A stretch of DNA of 64,000 nucleotides from Cucumis sativus. Taxonomy: Eukaryota; Streptophyta; Magnoliopsida; Cucurbitales; Cucurbitaceae. Numbering within the stretch: the first letter of the stretch is position 1; each line of letters begins with the position of its first letter. The notes under the pieces are model-generated. The model saw only the letters and a program-made list of their open reading frames with translations, ran no database searches and was not told the DNA's origin. Shown in pieces: positions 16,165-28,611 of this stretch. The translations under genes and the position numbers were made by a program. The stretch spans positions 19,044,607 to 19,108,606 of the forward strand of contig NC_026656.2 in the NCBI RefSeq assembly GCF_000004075.3, written 5' to 3'.

Positions 16165-16803
16165 ATGTTGAAATCTTGCTCATCCAACAACAAGAACAAC
16201 AAAAAGGCATCCTCAAGAAAGGGTTGTATGAGAGGAAAAGGAGGCCCTGAAAATGCTTTATGTACTTATAAAGGTGTTCGTCAAAGAACTTGGGGCAAAT
16301 GGGTTGCTGAAATTCGAGAACCAAATCGTGGTGCTCGTCTTTGGCTTGGTACTTTTGATACTTCCCATGATGCTGCTTTAGCTTATGACAATGCTGCTCG
16401 TCGTCTTTATGGCTCTGATGCTAAACTCAATCTCCCTCTAATTTCTTCTTCTATTTCTGTTTCTGTGTCTTCTTCTTCTTCTACTACTACTTCTGATAAT
16501 AATAATAACAATAGTGTTGTTGCTACTGCTAATACTTATAATAATGATGTCAATCCTACGGTGGAAGATGTTGCTTCTTCTTCCTCTCTTTCTAATAACA
16601 AGAGATTTAGGGAGGATGAAGATCAGGAACAAATTGGAGGGCTTTGGAGAGCTATGAGTATTAGTTTAGATGATTCCATTTGGGTTGAAGCAGCCATGTC
16701 TTTGGATTTTCCACTTCTTATGGAACAACAAACCTTCTTTTCTCCTAATTTGGTTGATACTAATCCAAATGCTGGATTGGATTCTTCACTCCAATGGTAT
16801 TAA
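16165..16803 (+). CDS. DREB2-type AP2/ERF transcription factor
   Basis: A nuclear transcription factor expected to bind DRE/CRT elements (core CCGAC) and to act in dehydration, heat or salt responses. It is intronless and 212 residues long. A basic, lysine-rich N-terminus (residues 1-30) is a likely nuclear localisation signal. It is followed by the KGGPEN motif, a hallmark of DREB subgroup A-2. The AP2 domain covers about residues 33-92, from [12 protein letters not shown] through VAEIREPN and WLGTF to LNLP; the DREB-specific valine is present in WVAEI. The middle is rich in Ser and Asn homopolymers, and the C-terminus is acidic with a DSLQWY-like end. It is shorter than DREB2A/B, so it is closer to the short A-2 members, but the exact orthologue is unresolved. 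The first in-frame ATG immediately precedes the basic region and is taken as the start. Confidence 0.93.
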   Translation: MLKSCSSNNKNNKKASSRKGCMRGKGGPENALCTYKGVRQRTWGKWVAEIREPNRGARLWLGTFDTSHDAALAYDNAARRLYGSDAKLNLPLISSSISVSVSSSSSTTTSDNNNNNSVVATANTYNNDVNPTVEDVASSSSLSNNKRFREDEDQEQIGGLWRAMSISLDDSIWVEAAMSLDFPLLMEQQTFFSPNLVDTNPNAGLDSSLQWY

Positions 16804-17380
16804 ATTTGTAATTCTAGTGTTGTATTATATTGTTGTAGTTTTCTCTAGTGGGGTTGTATTATATTATATTATATAGGGTTTTTTAGAGGTCTCTCCTTCT
16901 TCTATTCTTGTTAGTTTGGGGCGTTGTTTGGATTGATAATAATTATCTTGTAAATAAATACATAAAATTATTGTGTTTGATGTACACAACATATTGTCAG
17001 CTTTTGGGTATTTGTTTTTTTAATGTTACAAAGACTGATTGATGTCATAATAGAACATACAAAAGTTGATTGTATATTGCAAATGGGGTTTCTGATAACT
17101 GATTCTTTTCTTTCAGTATCAGACTTTTCAGTTCTGTTTTTATTTGGTTCTGTAATTTATTTGTACTTTCTCCCAATCAGATGGAGGGGGAAAAAAAAAG
17201 AAAAAAAAGAGGAGAATCTGCCAAATGGACACCATCCTAAATCACATCCCCAAAGGAACTTAATTACTTAGATAAACAAACGAAGCTCATGATTACAGCA
17301 AATTCAGCCATAAAAAAGCTCAATCCTACTCCCTTTTTTATTTTTTTTACACATCATCAATGAAAAAGCTAAAGATTGTT
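16804..17380. other. Convergent intergenic region
   Basis: This is the space between the 3' ends of the DREB gene (plus) and the phosphatase gene (minus). It must contain both polyadenylation sites. No other gene or repeat is recognised. Confidence 0.5.
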
Positions 17381-20300
17381 TCAGGCAGCTGCTGATGAAA
17401 GGTGAGTCATTATGGAAGATTGTGGCAATTTAGTTGATATCCATTCTCGGTTATGCAGCCACAAAGAATCAGTTTCTACAGCATATTCGTCTTGGTTCCT
17501 ATGCCAAGCAAAGTAGGCATGAGTTCTGTTCTTTATGTCTAATGTGCCATGTCCAAAGCTGGCTTCACGATAAGCCGAGTATTTTGGCTGTGGTTTAGTC
17601 ATTCTAGCACAGTTGAAAAGGCATAGTTAATTTCGGAAAAGAATAGAGTATTGTTTAAAAGAGAGTTTTTAGGGGTTTCAATGGGCTTACTCAGTTACTA
17701 ATCCTTCAGAGTTTCCGCCATCTCCAATGGTTATATAAACTGGAGCATTTATATTACGAACTGGAGAACATAACCCATTTACAAGATTGTATTCGATGTT
17801 TGATATTCGTTCCTGTTATGCAAATCAAAATATTCATATGAATGGTTACTTAACCTTAACAAAGGATTCACTTCATTTTCCATCAAGAAGAAATAGTTGT
17901 ACGATTTTGGAAGGGAAAGAAATGATAATGAGCAAAAGGAACTTACAGATCGTTCGTAGGCATGAACATGACCGGCGAAGACTACATCAACTTTATATTT
18001 GACGAACCACGGCTCGAAGGCCACTCTCATGCTTTCTCCTTCCATGTAATGGTGGATATAACTGCTGTACATTGGAGTATGCATGAGAACTATGAGCCAT
18101 GGTGTCTCGTCCCTGTTTACCTTCAGCAGCTCATTAGCTAGCCATTTATATTGAGGGCTGCTTTTCACTGCCAGAAGTTGCCAGAACCACAAGTTTGAGC
18201 TTATTCATCATAAGCATACAAGAAATTTAGTCATAAGGTATTGCCTCACGATATACAAAGGAGATGGTTATGATATATATAACAGATCTCCACCATTCAA
18301 TTCAGGTATAAAATCAATATAAACTATGACACGCAAAACCAAACCAATAGAAACAATATAAACAGAATTACAAGATAAACCATATAAACAGAATTGAGTA
18401 GGATATTTGAGATTTGAGATATTCGATGTTTTCCTAATTCATTCACCAAGAGCACTGCTTTTCCGTTCCTCTCTTGTAGCTAAGGGCTAATGTACCCTTA
18501 AATACTATTGTCCAATAGTATTCCAATCAAACACTTACTTTGGGAGATGGGAGACGACGTGAACATAGTTAATGAAATAAATTTAGAATGCTAATTATCT
18601 TGGATACAAGATGAAGAGGATACAAAGTACGTACCAAATGATGAGTAAGAGGACAAGACGATTATATGAGCTGAAGCTCTTTTAATGGAGTACCAAAGGT
18701 GAGAGGAGCCAGCTGATGAATTGTGTGGGACATGGTAACGATGAAAATAAGGCTTAAATGGTTCACTTTCACCCTGAAATATGGTTATCCAAAAATGCTA
18801 TTCATACCATGCTCTAAAGGTTTAAACCAATCAAATCAACAATAACAAAAAGAAAAAAAGGAAGTATACAATTTCAGGAACATAATCAAGTTCATGGTTC
18901 CCTGCAGTCCAAATCCAAGGTTGATAAGCAGCACTTCTTTCCACAAACCTCCCCCATGTGTCCCATCTAGTGTTATCATGGAATGGATAACGGTCTGCAT
19001 AAGATAAATCCCCAAGGAACAACACGGTCTGTCCTTTAGTTGGGTTCAATTCATAGTGTGTAAGTGTTCTATTAGAATCGTATGTTTGACCAAGATCCCC
19101 TGCTCAAGATAAATGAAAAAAGGATCAAAGTTCATATCCAAACCCATGTTTAAGAAACTTATATCCTATGAAAAGCAATATGAAGGTTGTTACCTATAAG
19201 ACCAAAAGTATAAGGCACATCAGGGCCAACTTTAGGAGGGGTTGTAAACCAAAACCTTCTTGATAGACTTCCAAATCCAATCACGTAGAAGTATTTAGTA
19301 TCATACTGAAACAAACCAGGTATTGTTTCTCAAATTTAGGGTTGAAGTTAAGAATGTAAAAGAAAGCTAATCAATTATAGAGCACAAACCTCTAAGTTTT
19401 CAATGGTGCAGTGGTGAATGTAACCAGATGTATAGTTGAAATACTTGTAGGAAGTAAAATAACCTTCAGCATGATTTCTAATGCCACTGTTTTCAGCCCA
19501 ATAAACTACTCTGTTTGAACCTGGTTTATCTGGTGTAACCCAAGAGATTATCACACTCTTTCCCTCAGAATCCCCCTGTGTTATATGAACCTTCGATCAA
19601 CATGAAAAGAAAACCATCAATCTCTGCTCAGAATATCACTTTTTCCAAGTTCACTAAGATCATAAATGGTAATACTTTGTCCCGAACCTCGCGACTTTTC
19701 AAATCACAACGTATTTCTAATGAATTTCGATATTTTTTAATAAAGATCATACACAGTTCTTATACTTTCAAATATCCAATTTCAACGTTATGCATAAGAC
19801 ATCATTTTGTTGTTTGAATTCAATTAACCAATCATAACTGTAAAGTTATATAAGTAAACTTTTTAACTTTACTACATCTTCCTTTACTTCATAATAGCTT
19901 TCAAGCTTGCTATCAACCAATTTCTGCTCATATTAAAAGAAAATAAATCCATCTTTTCAAATTATAACGAACGTGTACTTTTAAATATCCAATTTTAACG
20001 ATTTGCATAAGGCACGGATTCAGTTGTTTGAATTCAATTAATTGATCATAATTAAGACTCTATATGAATAAAATTATCAACTTTCATTTTTTCGGCACCT
20101 TAAAAAATAATTTAATTTAGTCGTTCGTCACAAAACTTTATAGTTCCATACTAACGACGTTACAAGTAAACTAAAATCACCATTAATGAATCCTTCAATA
20201 TCAGTCAGTAACGATGAAGAATTATATCAAAATAACACAAAGAAAGAATCACTCTAATAATCACAGATAAAGCTCAAGTTACATGAAATGCAATATGAAA

Positions 20301-20509
20301 AGCCTCAGAAGAACAAGAATCACCTGTTGGGGGGCATTTTTACCAGGAGGAGGCCTAAAGACATCGCTATCAAGCGGCATATCCAACGAAGCGTCATCAT
20401 CCCGAACAAAGCCACTCGTAATTCCACCATTACAAACACCCAAATCACAGAGCACAAAAGCAAAAACTAAAAGAACAGAAAAACCAAGACGAAACGCGGG
20501 AACTCCCAT
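17381..20509 (-). CDS. Purple acid phosphatase, secreted plant type
   Basis: A binuclear metal hydrolase that releases phosphate from organic esters, usually secreted or vacuolar and often linked to phosphate scavenging. Eight minus-strand exons keep phase: 20324-20509, 19390-19590, 19194-19305, 18870-19099, 18635-18773, 17947-18167, 17691-17812 and 17381-17603, giving 477 residues, the normal size of high-molecular-weight plant enzymes. A signal peptide occupies about residues 1-27. The N-terminal fibronectin-like domain precedes the metallophosphatase domain. All seven metal ligands are visible: D168 (GDLG), D197 and Y200 (GDLSYAD), N234 (GNHE), H319 (MHTP), and H356 and H358 (GHVH). The C-terminal block with GHGTL and [10 protein letters not shown] resembles the AtPAP10/12 group. 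An upstream in-frame ATG at 20557 would add 16 residues; the chosen start puts the hydrophobic signal at the N-terminus. Confidence 0.93.
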
Positions 20510-22914
20510 GGTTTCGAAAAATCGATCTTGTGGGTGATGGGAAATGGGATTCAGCAAATGGGTTTATGTAATGGAGTGAGATAATGGATCTGGGTGTGAT
20601 GAAATTGCAAAATTACACGTGAAGGAATGGGAATGCTTTGGCTGATTCGATGATATGCAGAGTAAAGGGGATCAGGGAGAGAGAAGCCATGTGGGAAGAT
20701 ACGGTTGCGGGAGAGAAATTTCAAGTGAATGGATCATTGTCATTTCATTGTGACAGTTGGGTATGGTAGAACAGCTGAATGCAAACTTTGAAGAACATCG
20801 AAAATTGTTCCATATCTTGATGGAAGGGAATATGCACTTGTTAAAAGAATATGCGCCTTCCTTTAGTAATTACATGTTGTAGAATAATGACTAAATTGTA
20901 AGTGGATTTATTGAGATACAATACAAATCACGTCACCTTAACATTTTGTAAGTTTAGACTTTCACGTCACCTTGACATTTTGTAAGTTTAGACCTTTCAC
21001 CTTTCAAATTAAAAACAGTTGCAAATTTAGCAATTATAATTAAAATAATTAAGCATATACCAACATTTTTAAAAAAATTCAAATATAGTAAAATTTGTCA
21101 AATTTTATCAACGATACAAGTCTATCAGTGATATTTTTGCTATATTTGTAATTCTTTTAAAATTTTACTGTATCTTTAATTATTATTGTTGAAATAGTTA
21201 TCAATTGCAATTTTCCTTGAAAGTATTCATAAACTTGTGGTCATGGCCCAAATTTTAATATTTGAATATTTTTAGCTGTGTTTATTATATAGTGACTTTG
21301 CTCTATAAAATTTTTGAATTTGTCACTGTTTGTACTTCATATTAATTATTATCTCAAAAAATATTTATAAAATATTATTGTTTATCTATTATGAAAATAA
21401 TATATTAGTATCTTTATCATATCATGATAAACACAAAATAGTAGTCTACTTTAGTTTTGATTTATCATAACTATATTTATAAATATTTTCATAAATTTTT
21501 TTTTAAAAAATAATGTACCTTCGATACATATAAATACGAAATTTAAAAGTAAAATATAATAACGTTATTTTTACAAAAATAACAATAAATTTATGATAAT
21601 AGGATCTATATTACTACATTTTTAAAATTATAAAAATAACAAATTTAAAAATGAATAGCCCTTTAATAACTCTCTCACAAATTTAATTACTTGTCATGTT
21701 TGTAATATGAAAAAAATAGATGCTATTAACGGCTTTTTTTTATATAATTTTTTTTTGTCATTGGCTACAATTTTCCATTATTTTATATCTTTATTAATTT
21801 TAAATAGTTTCTTAAAATCAATAATAAATAAGTTCTACAGATAAAGTATTAAATATCATCTCAAAACAAATAAATAATAGTAATAATACATAGTAAGAAT
21901 TTGAATGTGTTTAATTTGATGTTTATTAATTCAAACAATAAACATGTTCTTCAACTATAAACAAAAACTATTAAATATTATTCCAAAAGTTTGGATGGTT
22001 TGGTCTTCACTCTATAATTACCTAACTAAAAGATAATAATAATAAATGAGGTTTTAATTGTGTTATTTTTTATGTTTATTGATTTAAACAACATGTTCTT
22101 CAACCACATTCATAAATTCAAGTATAAGTTAGTGGATAAGATATTAAATATAATCTCAATGATTTATAATTCACTTTTGTTATCTTTTGAATCTAAAAAA
22201 AAAAAAAATACTATAATAACTACTAAAATTTTGAATTTATTATATATTTTGATTTTTCCTACATAAAATTATAAAGTGGGTGACATAGATCCAAAACTTA
22301 GTAGAAATGTCAAATATGTCCAAAGTTCTTTCACTTAGAAAACCATTTCATTTTTTGAACCAATTCTACTACTTCCCTCTCCTATATACATATATATATT
22401 GATATTGTTGTTATTCATTTTCTTTTAATATCTTAAAACTAAACAAAAACAGTGTTTAAAAATTGATTAAAAATTAAAATGTTTATTTTTAATAAATAGA
22501 GTAAACTACACTAATAAATAAATTAGGGACAAATTTCTAAATTGATAATATCAAACACAACTCTATAACTTAATGAGTAAATAATCAAAACATTCATTCA
22601 ACAACAAAAAGGCATATTTTATATATAATGGCGGTTTTGGACTCTGTGGCCCCACAACAGCTTTAAAATGACATTCATACCCCCGGCCTTACCATCTACT
22701 CTTTTTCTTTTTTTTCCTTAATTTTGAAACACAAAAAATATTTTATAAAAAAAACTCTCCTAATTAAGTAAAGTAAGCGTGCGAATATTCAACCAAGAAG
22801 TAAAAAAAGAAAAATAAATAAACAAACACACTGAACTGAACTGAATTTTTGACATATGTAGGGAGGACACGTGTCTCGAGTGAGTCAAAAGTTGAGTGTT
22901 TCATTCAAAGCAAG
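20510..22914. other. Intergenic between phosphatase 5' end and WAT1 3' end
   Basis: It holds the phosphatase promoter (near 20510) and the WAT1 3' region (near 22914). A short direct duplication lies at about 20930-20998: CACGTCACCTTAACATTTTG followed by a near copy. The rest is AT-rich with no gene. Confidence 0.5.
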
Positions 22915-25900
22915 TCAAACATTTTCCGCCGTAGGATGGAGTAGTGGCTGGGTAATGGACGGTTTGATCTGGCCACTTATTCTGCTGCTACCATGGTCCG
23001 GTGCGGTCTGGATCATTGATCTTTCCAATAGGATTTTCTTTTCTTCGCTCTTTCCCCACAGCACAAGGTACAATCCCGTTATAATAAGCACCGCCCCTAT
23101 GATCCTGTACATCCAACCCCACGCTTAATCAATGTGTCTCCCCAATACTTTTCTTACAAATATATGTATATATATATATAGATAGTGGACTATCTTATCA
23201 AAGATAAAAATGGATAATTCTTGTGTCCAAACATCTCTGTTGAAGGAAAGTCTAAATGGGTCCTATCAATATTTATGATTAAATAAGAGTCGTGTCGTTG
23301 GAGTTTGTTTATTCGTCGTCTAAAATAATAAATACAAAGTTAGGATAATAACAAAACTTAACTAAACTATAATTCAGTATCCCAATTTTCAACTCTATCT
23401 TAATTAATTCACAAAATTGAGTCTCTCAGTTTCTTAATTTCGTGTCAAATTAGTCTTTAAATCATAAATTATATTCAAAGTTTATTATTCTATTAAAATT
23501 TTAATTTGAACGTATATTAAAAGCTTAGTAAAAAGAAAAATGAAAGTGCGTACATATAATTAAAAAAAACAAGAAAATATATAGTTTAGAAAAGGGGTGG
23601 ATTCCATGAGATCCGATTAAGGGTGAAGATTGAATGAAAAAGAGAGAGATCAGGACGTACCCTCCCAAGTAGAACTCCTCGCCCAAAGCGAAGGAAGCCA
23701 TGAGAGCAACAACGAAGGTCTGAACAGGTTGGTAGACAGCAACGAAGACAGGGCCACCTCTGTCAATGCACCATATCTGTACAGCAAATGCTATCCCCGA
23801 AGCCACCACCCCCTTCATCATCCACATTCATTTCATTTTAAATTTGAACAAAATCCCACCAACCAATAAAACTCAATCTATATAATTCTTGTTTTTTTAA
23901 TTATAAAACTAAACCTTTAGTTTCACACCCCTACACAATATTTAATTAGTTTGTGAAACACTTTAGTCTAATAGTAAGAACTTAAATCTTTATTACTTTA
24001 TATAAACAATTTTTATTTTTAACCAGTTTTTATAAATATATATATATTACTCTAAATTTGGACTACGACTTTCTTTACTAATAGGTAAATCATAATATAG
24101 GTTTTAGTTATTAAACTTTGAGATGTGGATTTATACCCTTCAATTCCAAACCTAATTATTTTTCTTTTGTCTAATAAATCTCTAACAAAATTGAAATATT
24201 TTAGATATAAAATTTAATTTTCAATTTTATATTTTAACCCTAAAAATTATTGGAAAATTCTTAATTAAATATAAACACTAATAAGTAAACAAAAGTAGTT
24301 TTCCAAAAGTAAGTTTTTGAAATTTGTCTTGTAAATTTAGTTAGGAAATTAATATGAAAACCATAGGGGTCTAAATTTATAATCATTAAATTCAAAGGAC
24401 CAAAAATGAAGGTTAAAAAAAAAGCATTTCAACTCACAGCATAAACAATGCTAAAGGCTTCAGCGCCGGAGTGAAAGAGCCAAGCCTGAGCGTCGCGCTC
24501 GAAGGCGACGGCGATGATGAGGAATTGGATGAGGCCAAAGAAGCAAGTGAAGGAGGTGACGGAGAGGCGAGCCGGATACTTTTTCAGCACCGGTGCTTGA
24601 AGAACTAGCCACGCCGACCACGACAAACAGTGGCCGATCAAGTACACGCACCCTAACGTCCAGCTTTTCCCCTTTGCGTCGCCTAGCGACGGGAACATTC
24701 CCGGCCCTTGCAGCGTCATTGCCGCCGTCGTCTCTGCCATACCCTGCAACGTCACCGTCGTTGTTGAGGGGCTGTAGATGGTGGGCCCTTTGTATAATGT
24801 GATCACCGTCGCTCCGGCCACGCAACATATTGTACCCATCACCTTTGCTATCCCATCTTTCCGGTTCAGTCGTACTTGCTCAATTCTGATGTGAAAGGGG
24901 GAAGAAATTAGAATTAATTAATGTTGTTAATTTTAAGATTAAACTAAACAAAATCTTCTTAATTTTACGTCACTGAGCAATTTAAAGCTTATTAAATTAC
25001 AATATTTTATTATACTTTCATTTGACGTAAATTTAATATTGCCTTTCACTTCACTTGTGAGCTAACTCATGTTTGGAGCACAGCAGAAACAAGTTAATAC
25101 ATTGTGAAGTTATAGTAATTTTTTTCCTCTATATGATTAATGATTTAATATGATATCAAAATTAAATTAGTCGAATTGTTTTGGTATCAATTTCTTCAAA
25201 ATTAATATTGATCATGGATTACAAGTTTTCAAAACCACATATGAAAAAGGTGTTGAATTATTGATATATTAACCCTTCCCATCTAGTTTTAATTAGAATT
25301 TAGTTGTGATTTAACCCTTATTTTAAAGTTCCTTAATAAATAAGAAATTTAAAGGCTGGATTTGGCCACTCAAACAAAAAATATGCATAATAATGAGCTA
25401 ATAATTAGCTGCATTTTATGTATAAATTTAATTAATTTTACCCATAATAATATTTAGGTATTTGGAAAATTATCTTCCAAAGATTATTCTATAAACTGAA
25501 AAAATAACTAGAGATTGAGATGATGGGCATGCAGTATTGTATAACTTAGGGATCTAAAATTTGTTAATATTATTATTACCTGAGAAGTGCAGCCATGAGG
25601 AAAGTAATGGCAGGGACAGAATTTTGAATACAAGAAGCAAAGGTTGGGGAAGTATTATCCAAACCCAGCAAGTAAAACCCTTGATTGGCTGTAATTCTGC
25701 CCACATTAAGTAAAAACATTAATCAATTTAATTAACTCCAGAAAATTAAAAGAAAAACTGTTGTAACAAAAGTTCAGTATTCTTTTAATTTTAATTTTAG
25801 TACCCAACGAGAGCCAGCAGGAAGAACTGAAGGACAAAGTTGAGAGTGAGAGCAGGTCTATCCTTCCTGTTCGCACCAAAAAGCAAATTCACATATCGTA

Positions 25901-26425
25901 ATAATCGTTATAAATTTAAATTATGTTAATACTTCTATAATTATATTGTTGATGATCACAAGCCATATATTGTATTGATAGTCTCTCTATTGGAATTTTG
26001 AATTAAACAACTTTTGATTTTGAGTTGTTGTCGACCCACCATGATATTTCAGGTCACAACTTTCTTCCAAAACCCTACTCTAAGTGTAGTTTTTAACAAA
26101 ATGTTGGGTGTTTGCTATCACAATTTTTTAAATGAAAGACACACAAAACAAGATATTTTTTATAGTCACGGGTATAAAATTAACATTCATGTTTATAAGC
26201 TTACTTTTCGATGAAATATGCAAAGGGAAGGAGGAGGAGCAAAGCGATGACATTTCGGTAAACAGGGAAGACGAGTTTACTAATGCCCATGTTGAGGGCA
26301 GCTCTAGAGACGACATGGAAACCGGCATAGCCGAATTGCAAGGCCAACATGGCGGCATGGAGTTGGAACCTCTCAGGGATAGAGCACGACATTCTCTTGT
26401 CGGAGGCAGAGCCCGAGTCCGCCAT
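22915..26425 (-). CDS. WAT1 (WALLS ARE THIN 1) auxin transporter
   Basis: A tonoplast EamA/nodulin-21-type transporter. In Arabidopsis WAT1 exports auxin from the vacuole and is required for secondary wall formation in fibres. Six minus-strand exons keep phase: 26205-26425, 25804-25866, 25580-25696, 24438-24885, 23661-23812 and 22915-23104, giving 396 residues, close to the known length of about 390. Two EamA repeats with about ten membrane segments are evident. Distinctive blocks match WAT1 rather than generic family members: LQFGYAGFHVVSRAAL, KLVFPVYRN, ANQGFYLLGLDN, YLIGHCLSWSAWLV, AVQIWCIDRGGPVF and the C-terminal PLLH motif. The loop after YKGPTIY is variable and carries a doubled TLQG. 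The acceptor before exon 5 (GATGAAG) has no clear pyrimidine tract, so that boundary is the weakest. The start MADSGSAS directly precedes the conserved PERFQLHAAML segment. Confidence 0.95.
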
Positions 26426-26752
26426 TGATGGCGAGGTTAAAGAGAAGGGAAGAAGAAAGAAGAAGAGGGTAAAGTGGTGGTGATGGTTTAGGGAGAAGAA
26501 GGGGAGATTGAAGAGGTATAAATAATAATATGGGTAGAGGAAATTAGAATTTGGGAGGGGTCCCATTTGGGGAATAAAAAAGATGATGGGGCCTTTTAAT
26601 ACTGTTTGTAAGGTTGAATTTTGTTTTGGGGTTGTCTCCCACATTCTAATGAACTCTAACATTATGCTCTCCTTTATTTATTTTATGTTTATCAGCTTCG
26701 AAAAGACAACCTCCCATGGCAATCTACAGTGCTCTCCTAGGACATCATATCA

Positions 26753-26801
<49 letters not shown>

Positions 26802-28611
26802 AAAGTTCAATAGTTGTAGAGATAAAAATATATCTAATTCTATAAGACAATTTGGTGTATTATATACTAATTAAGGTATGTTGAATCCACCAAAGAAATT
26901 CACAAATAAATACACTATTTCTTTTACTCCCTATCTCTTTTAATTCCTTAAAATTGAATATAACCTAAAAATCAATAAAGTATGTTTGAATTTGTCATGA
27001 GGTTAAGAATATCATATCGAAAAAATCAAAAGACTAATACTTAATTTTACTTAATTTATGATGGAATAACCTCGTATTATTTAATTGACTTTTAAAAGCT
27101 AAAAATATTTTCTCAAGCACTTTCGTAAATTAAAAATAGGTTTAAAATATTAGTTGTACTCTACTGTGGTAATGGGGAAAGCAAAAAATGTCTTACTACA
27201 CATACACTTTTTTTAATAAGAATGAACAATGAAGGTTGTTTTCAATTGTACCAAAATGAATAAAAGAATTTACATGTATGGTAAAATATGTAGACACTAA
27301 AATAAACTATTATTATATTTATCAATCACAATGTTGACATATAGACATTAATATATGTTTATTGCTATAAAATTTTATTATTTCTGTGTAAATATTTTGT
27401 AAATTGTTTTTATTTAAAACAATTTCAATAATAATAATAAAAAGAGTGTGTTGTGTGACAAACTAAAAAGTAATAATAAAATAAAATAAAAAAGGAGTAA
27501 AATATAGAGATCGAATAGAGCTGTGCGCACGAGCGGTGGTGGTGGGCAATCCCATGCATGCCCTTAGTAAACCCCTTTCTCCCCAACACATTCAAAATAA
27601 ATAATTCTTTTCCAATAATTCTAATAGTTTTTAATGTGCAGTTATAAACTTTGGTCTCTCTTTTATTTTTGGTGTATTTTCTATTACATTTCTATATGAT
27701 TTTAGCTCTGACATTCAAAAGAATAAATCATTTCTTTTTTAAAAAAATGTTAAATTTAATCTAAATTTATAACATTTTTAATTCACTTTATGATCAAATT
27801 TAATCACTCTCTTTAAAAAATTATAATAGATATTCACTTTATAAAGAAAAATAAAAGATATTAACCAACTGAGCATGGTTAGCACTAACTAACTATAGAA
27901 AATGGGCACTTTCACCAAACAATAATCCTCATTTCAAGGAATTTATATTTGCATCTTTTCCCTTTCCTTTTCTCATTTAAAATAAGTCTACTTTTAAAGA
28001 AGAAAAAAAATGCTACACTTCTATGGTTTAAAATTAATATAATTAGAAAACATTAAATTCTCTAATAACCTTATTTCTATACTATTTTTGGTTTTTTATA
28101 ATTTAAGGAAAAAAGAAATATTTCCTTTAAAGAAAAAGTGTTTCCACCCATTATTTTTCCTAATATATTAACCCATCGCTTTAACAGACAAAGTTGCACC
28201 CCCTCAATACAGACCATCATCATTTCAAGCATAACAATAATAATAATAATAAACATATTAGAAAATAAATAATATATTATAGATTTTCATGATTAAAAAT
28301 GAGCCTTTTTTTCTTCTATAAATTATTTATTATTTCAGTTTATCTGACAGCCATATTATTTTGTGTGAAATTAGAAAAGACTGGAAATTTGGTATTGGGA
28401 GCGCATGAACCGGTCGGATACCGGCCCGACCAAGCCAGTTGTTAATCGTAGTCTTCTTATCTTCTCTTTGACTCGGATTGTTGAGTCCGGTCTCACACAC
28501 ACGCCCGACAGCTATAATGATTTATTATTAGTAGTATTTCTAAAAATAATTAATTTAGAAGATAGACCTTTTTCTTTTCTTTTCTTTCCAATATTTCTTA
28601 TAGAAAATAGA
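26426..28611. other. Intergenic, WAT1 upstream region
   Basis: It holds the WAT1 promoter and leader next to 26426. A (CT)n microsatellite is listed separately. The rest is AT-rich and has no supported gene. Confidence 0.45.
26760..26798. repeat. (CT)n microsatellite
   Basis: About 19 uninterrupted TC/CT dinucleotides, about 330 bases upstream of the WAT1 start codon. On the WAT1 coding strand it reads as GA repeats, which in plants are bound by BBR/BPC GAGA-binding factors, so a promoter role is possible but not shown. Confidence 0.9.

Noticed and set aside
24460..24828. 122-codon minus-strand frame
   Set aside because: It is a shadow of WAT1 exon 4 in another frame, with Arg/Gly-rich composition caused by the GC-rich exon.
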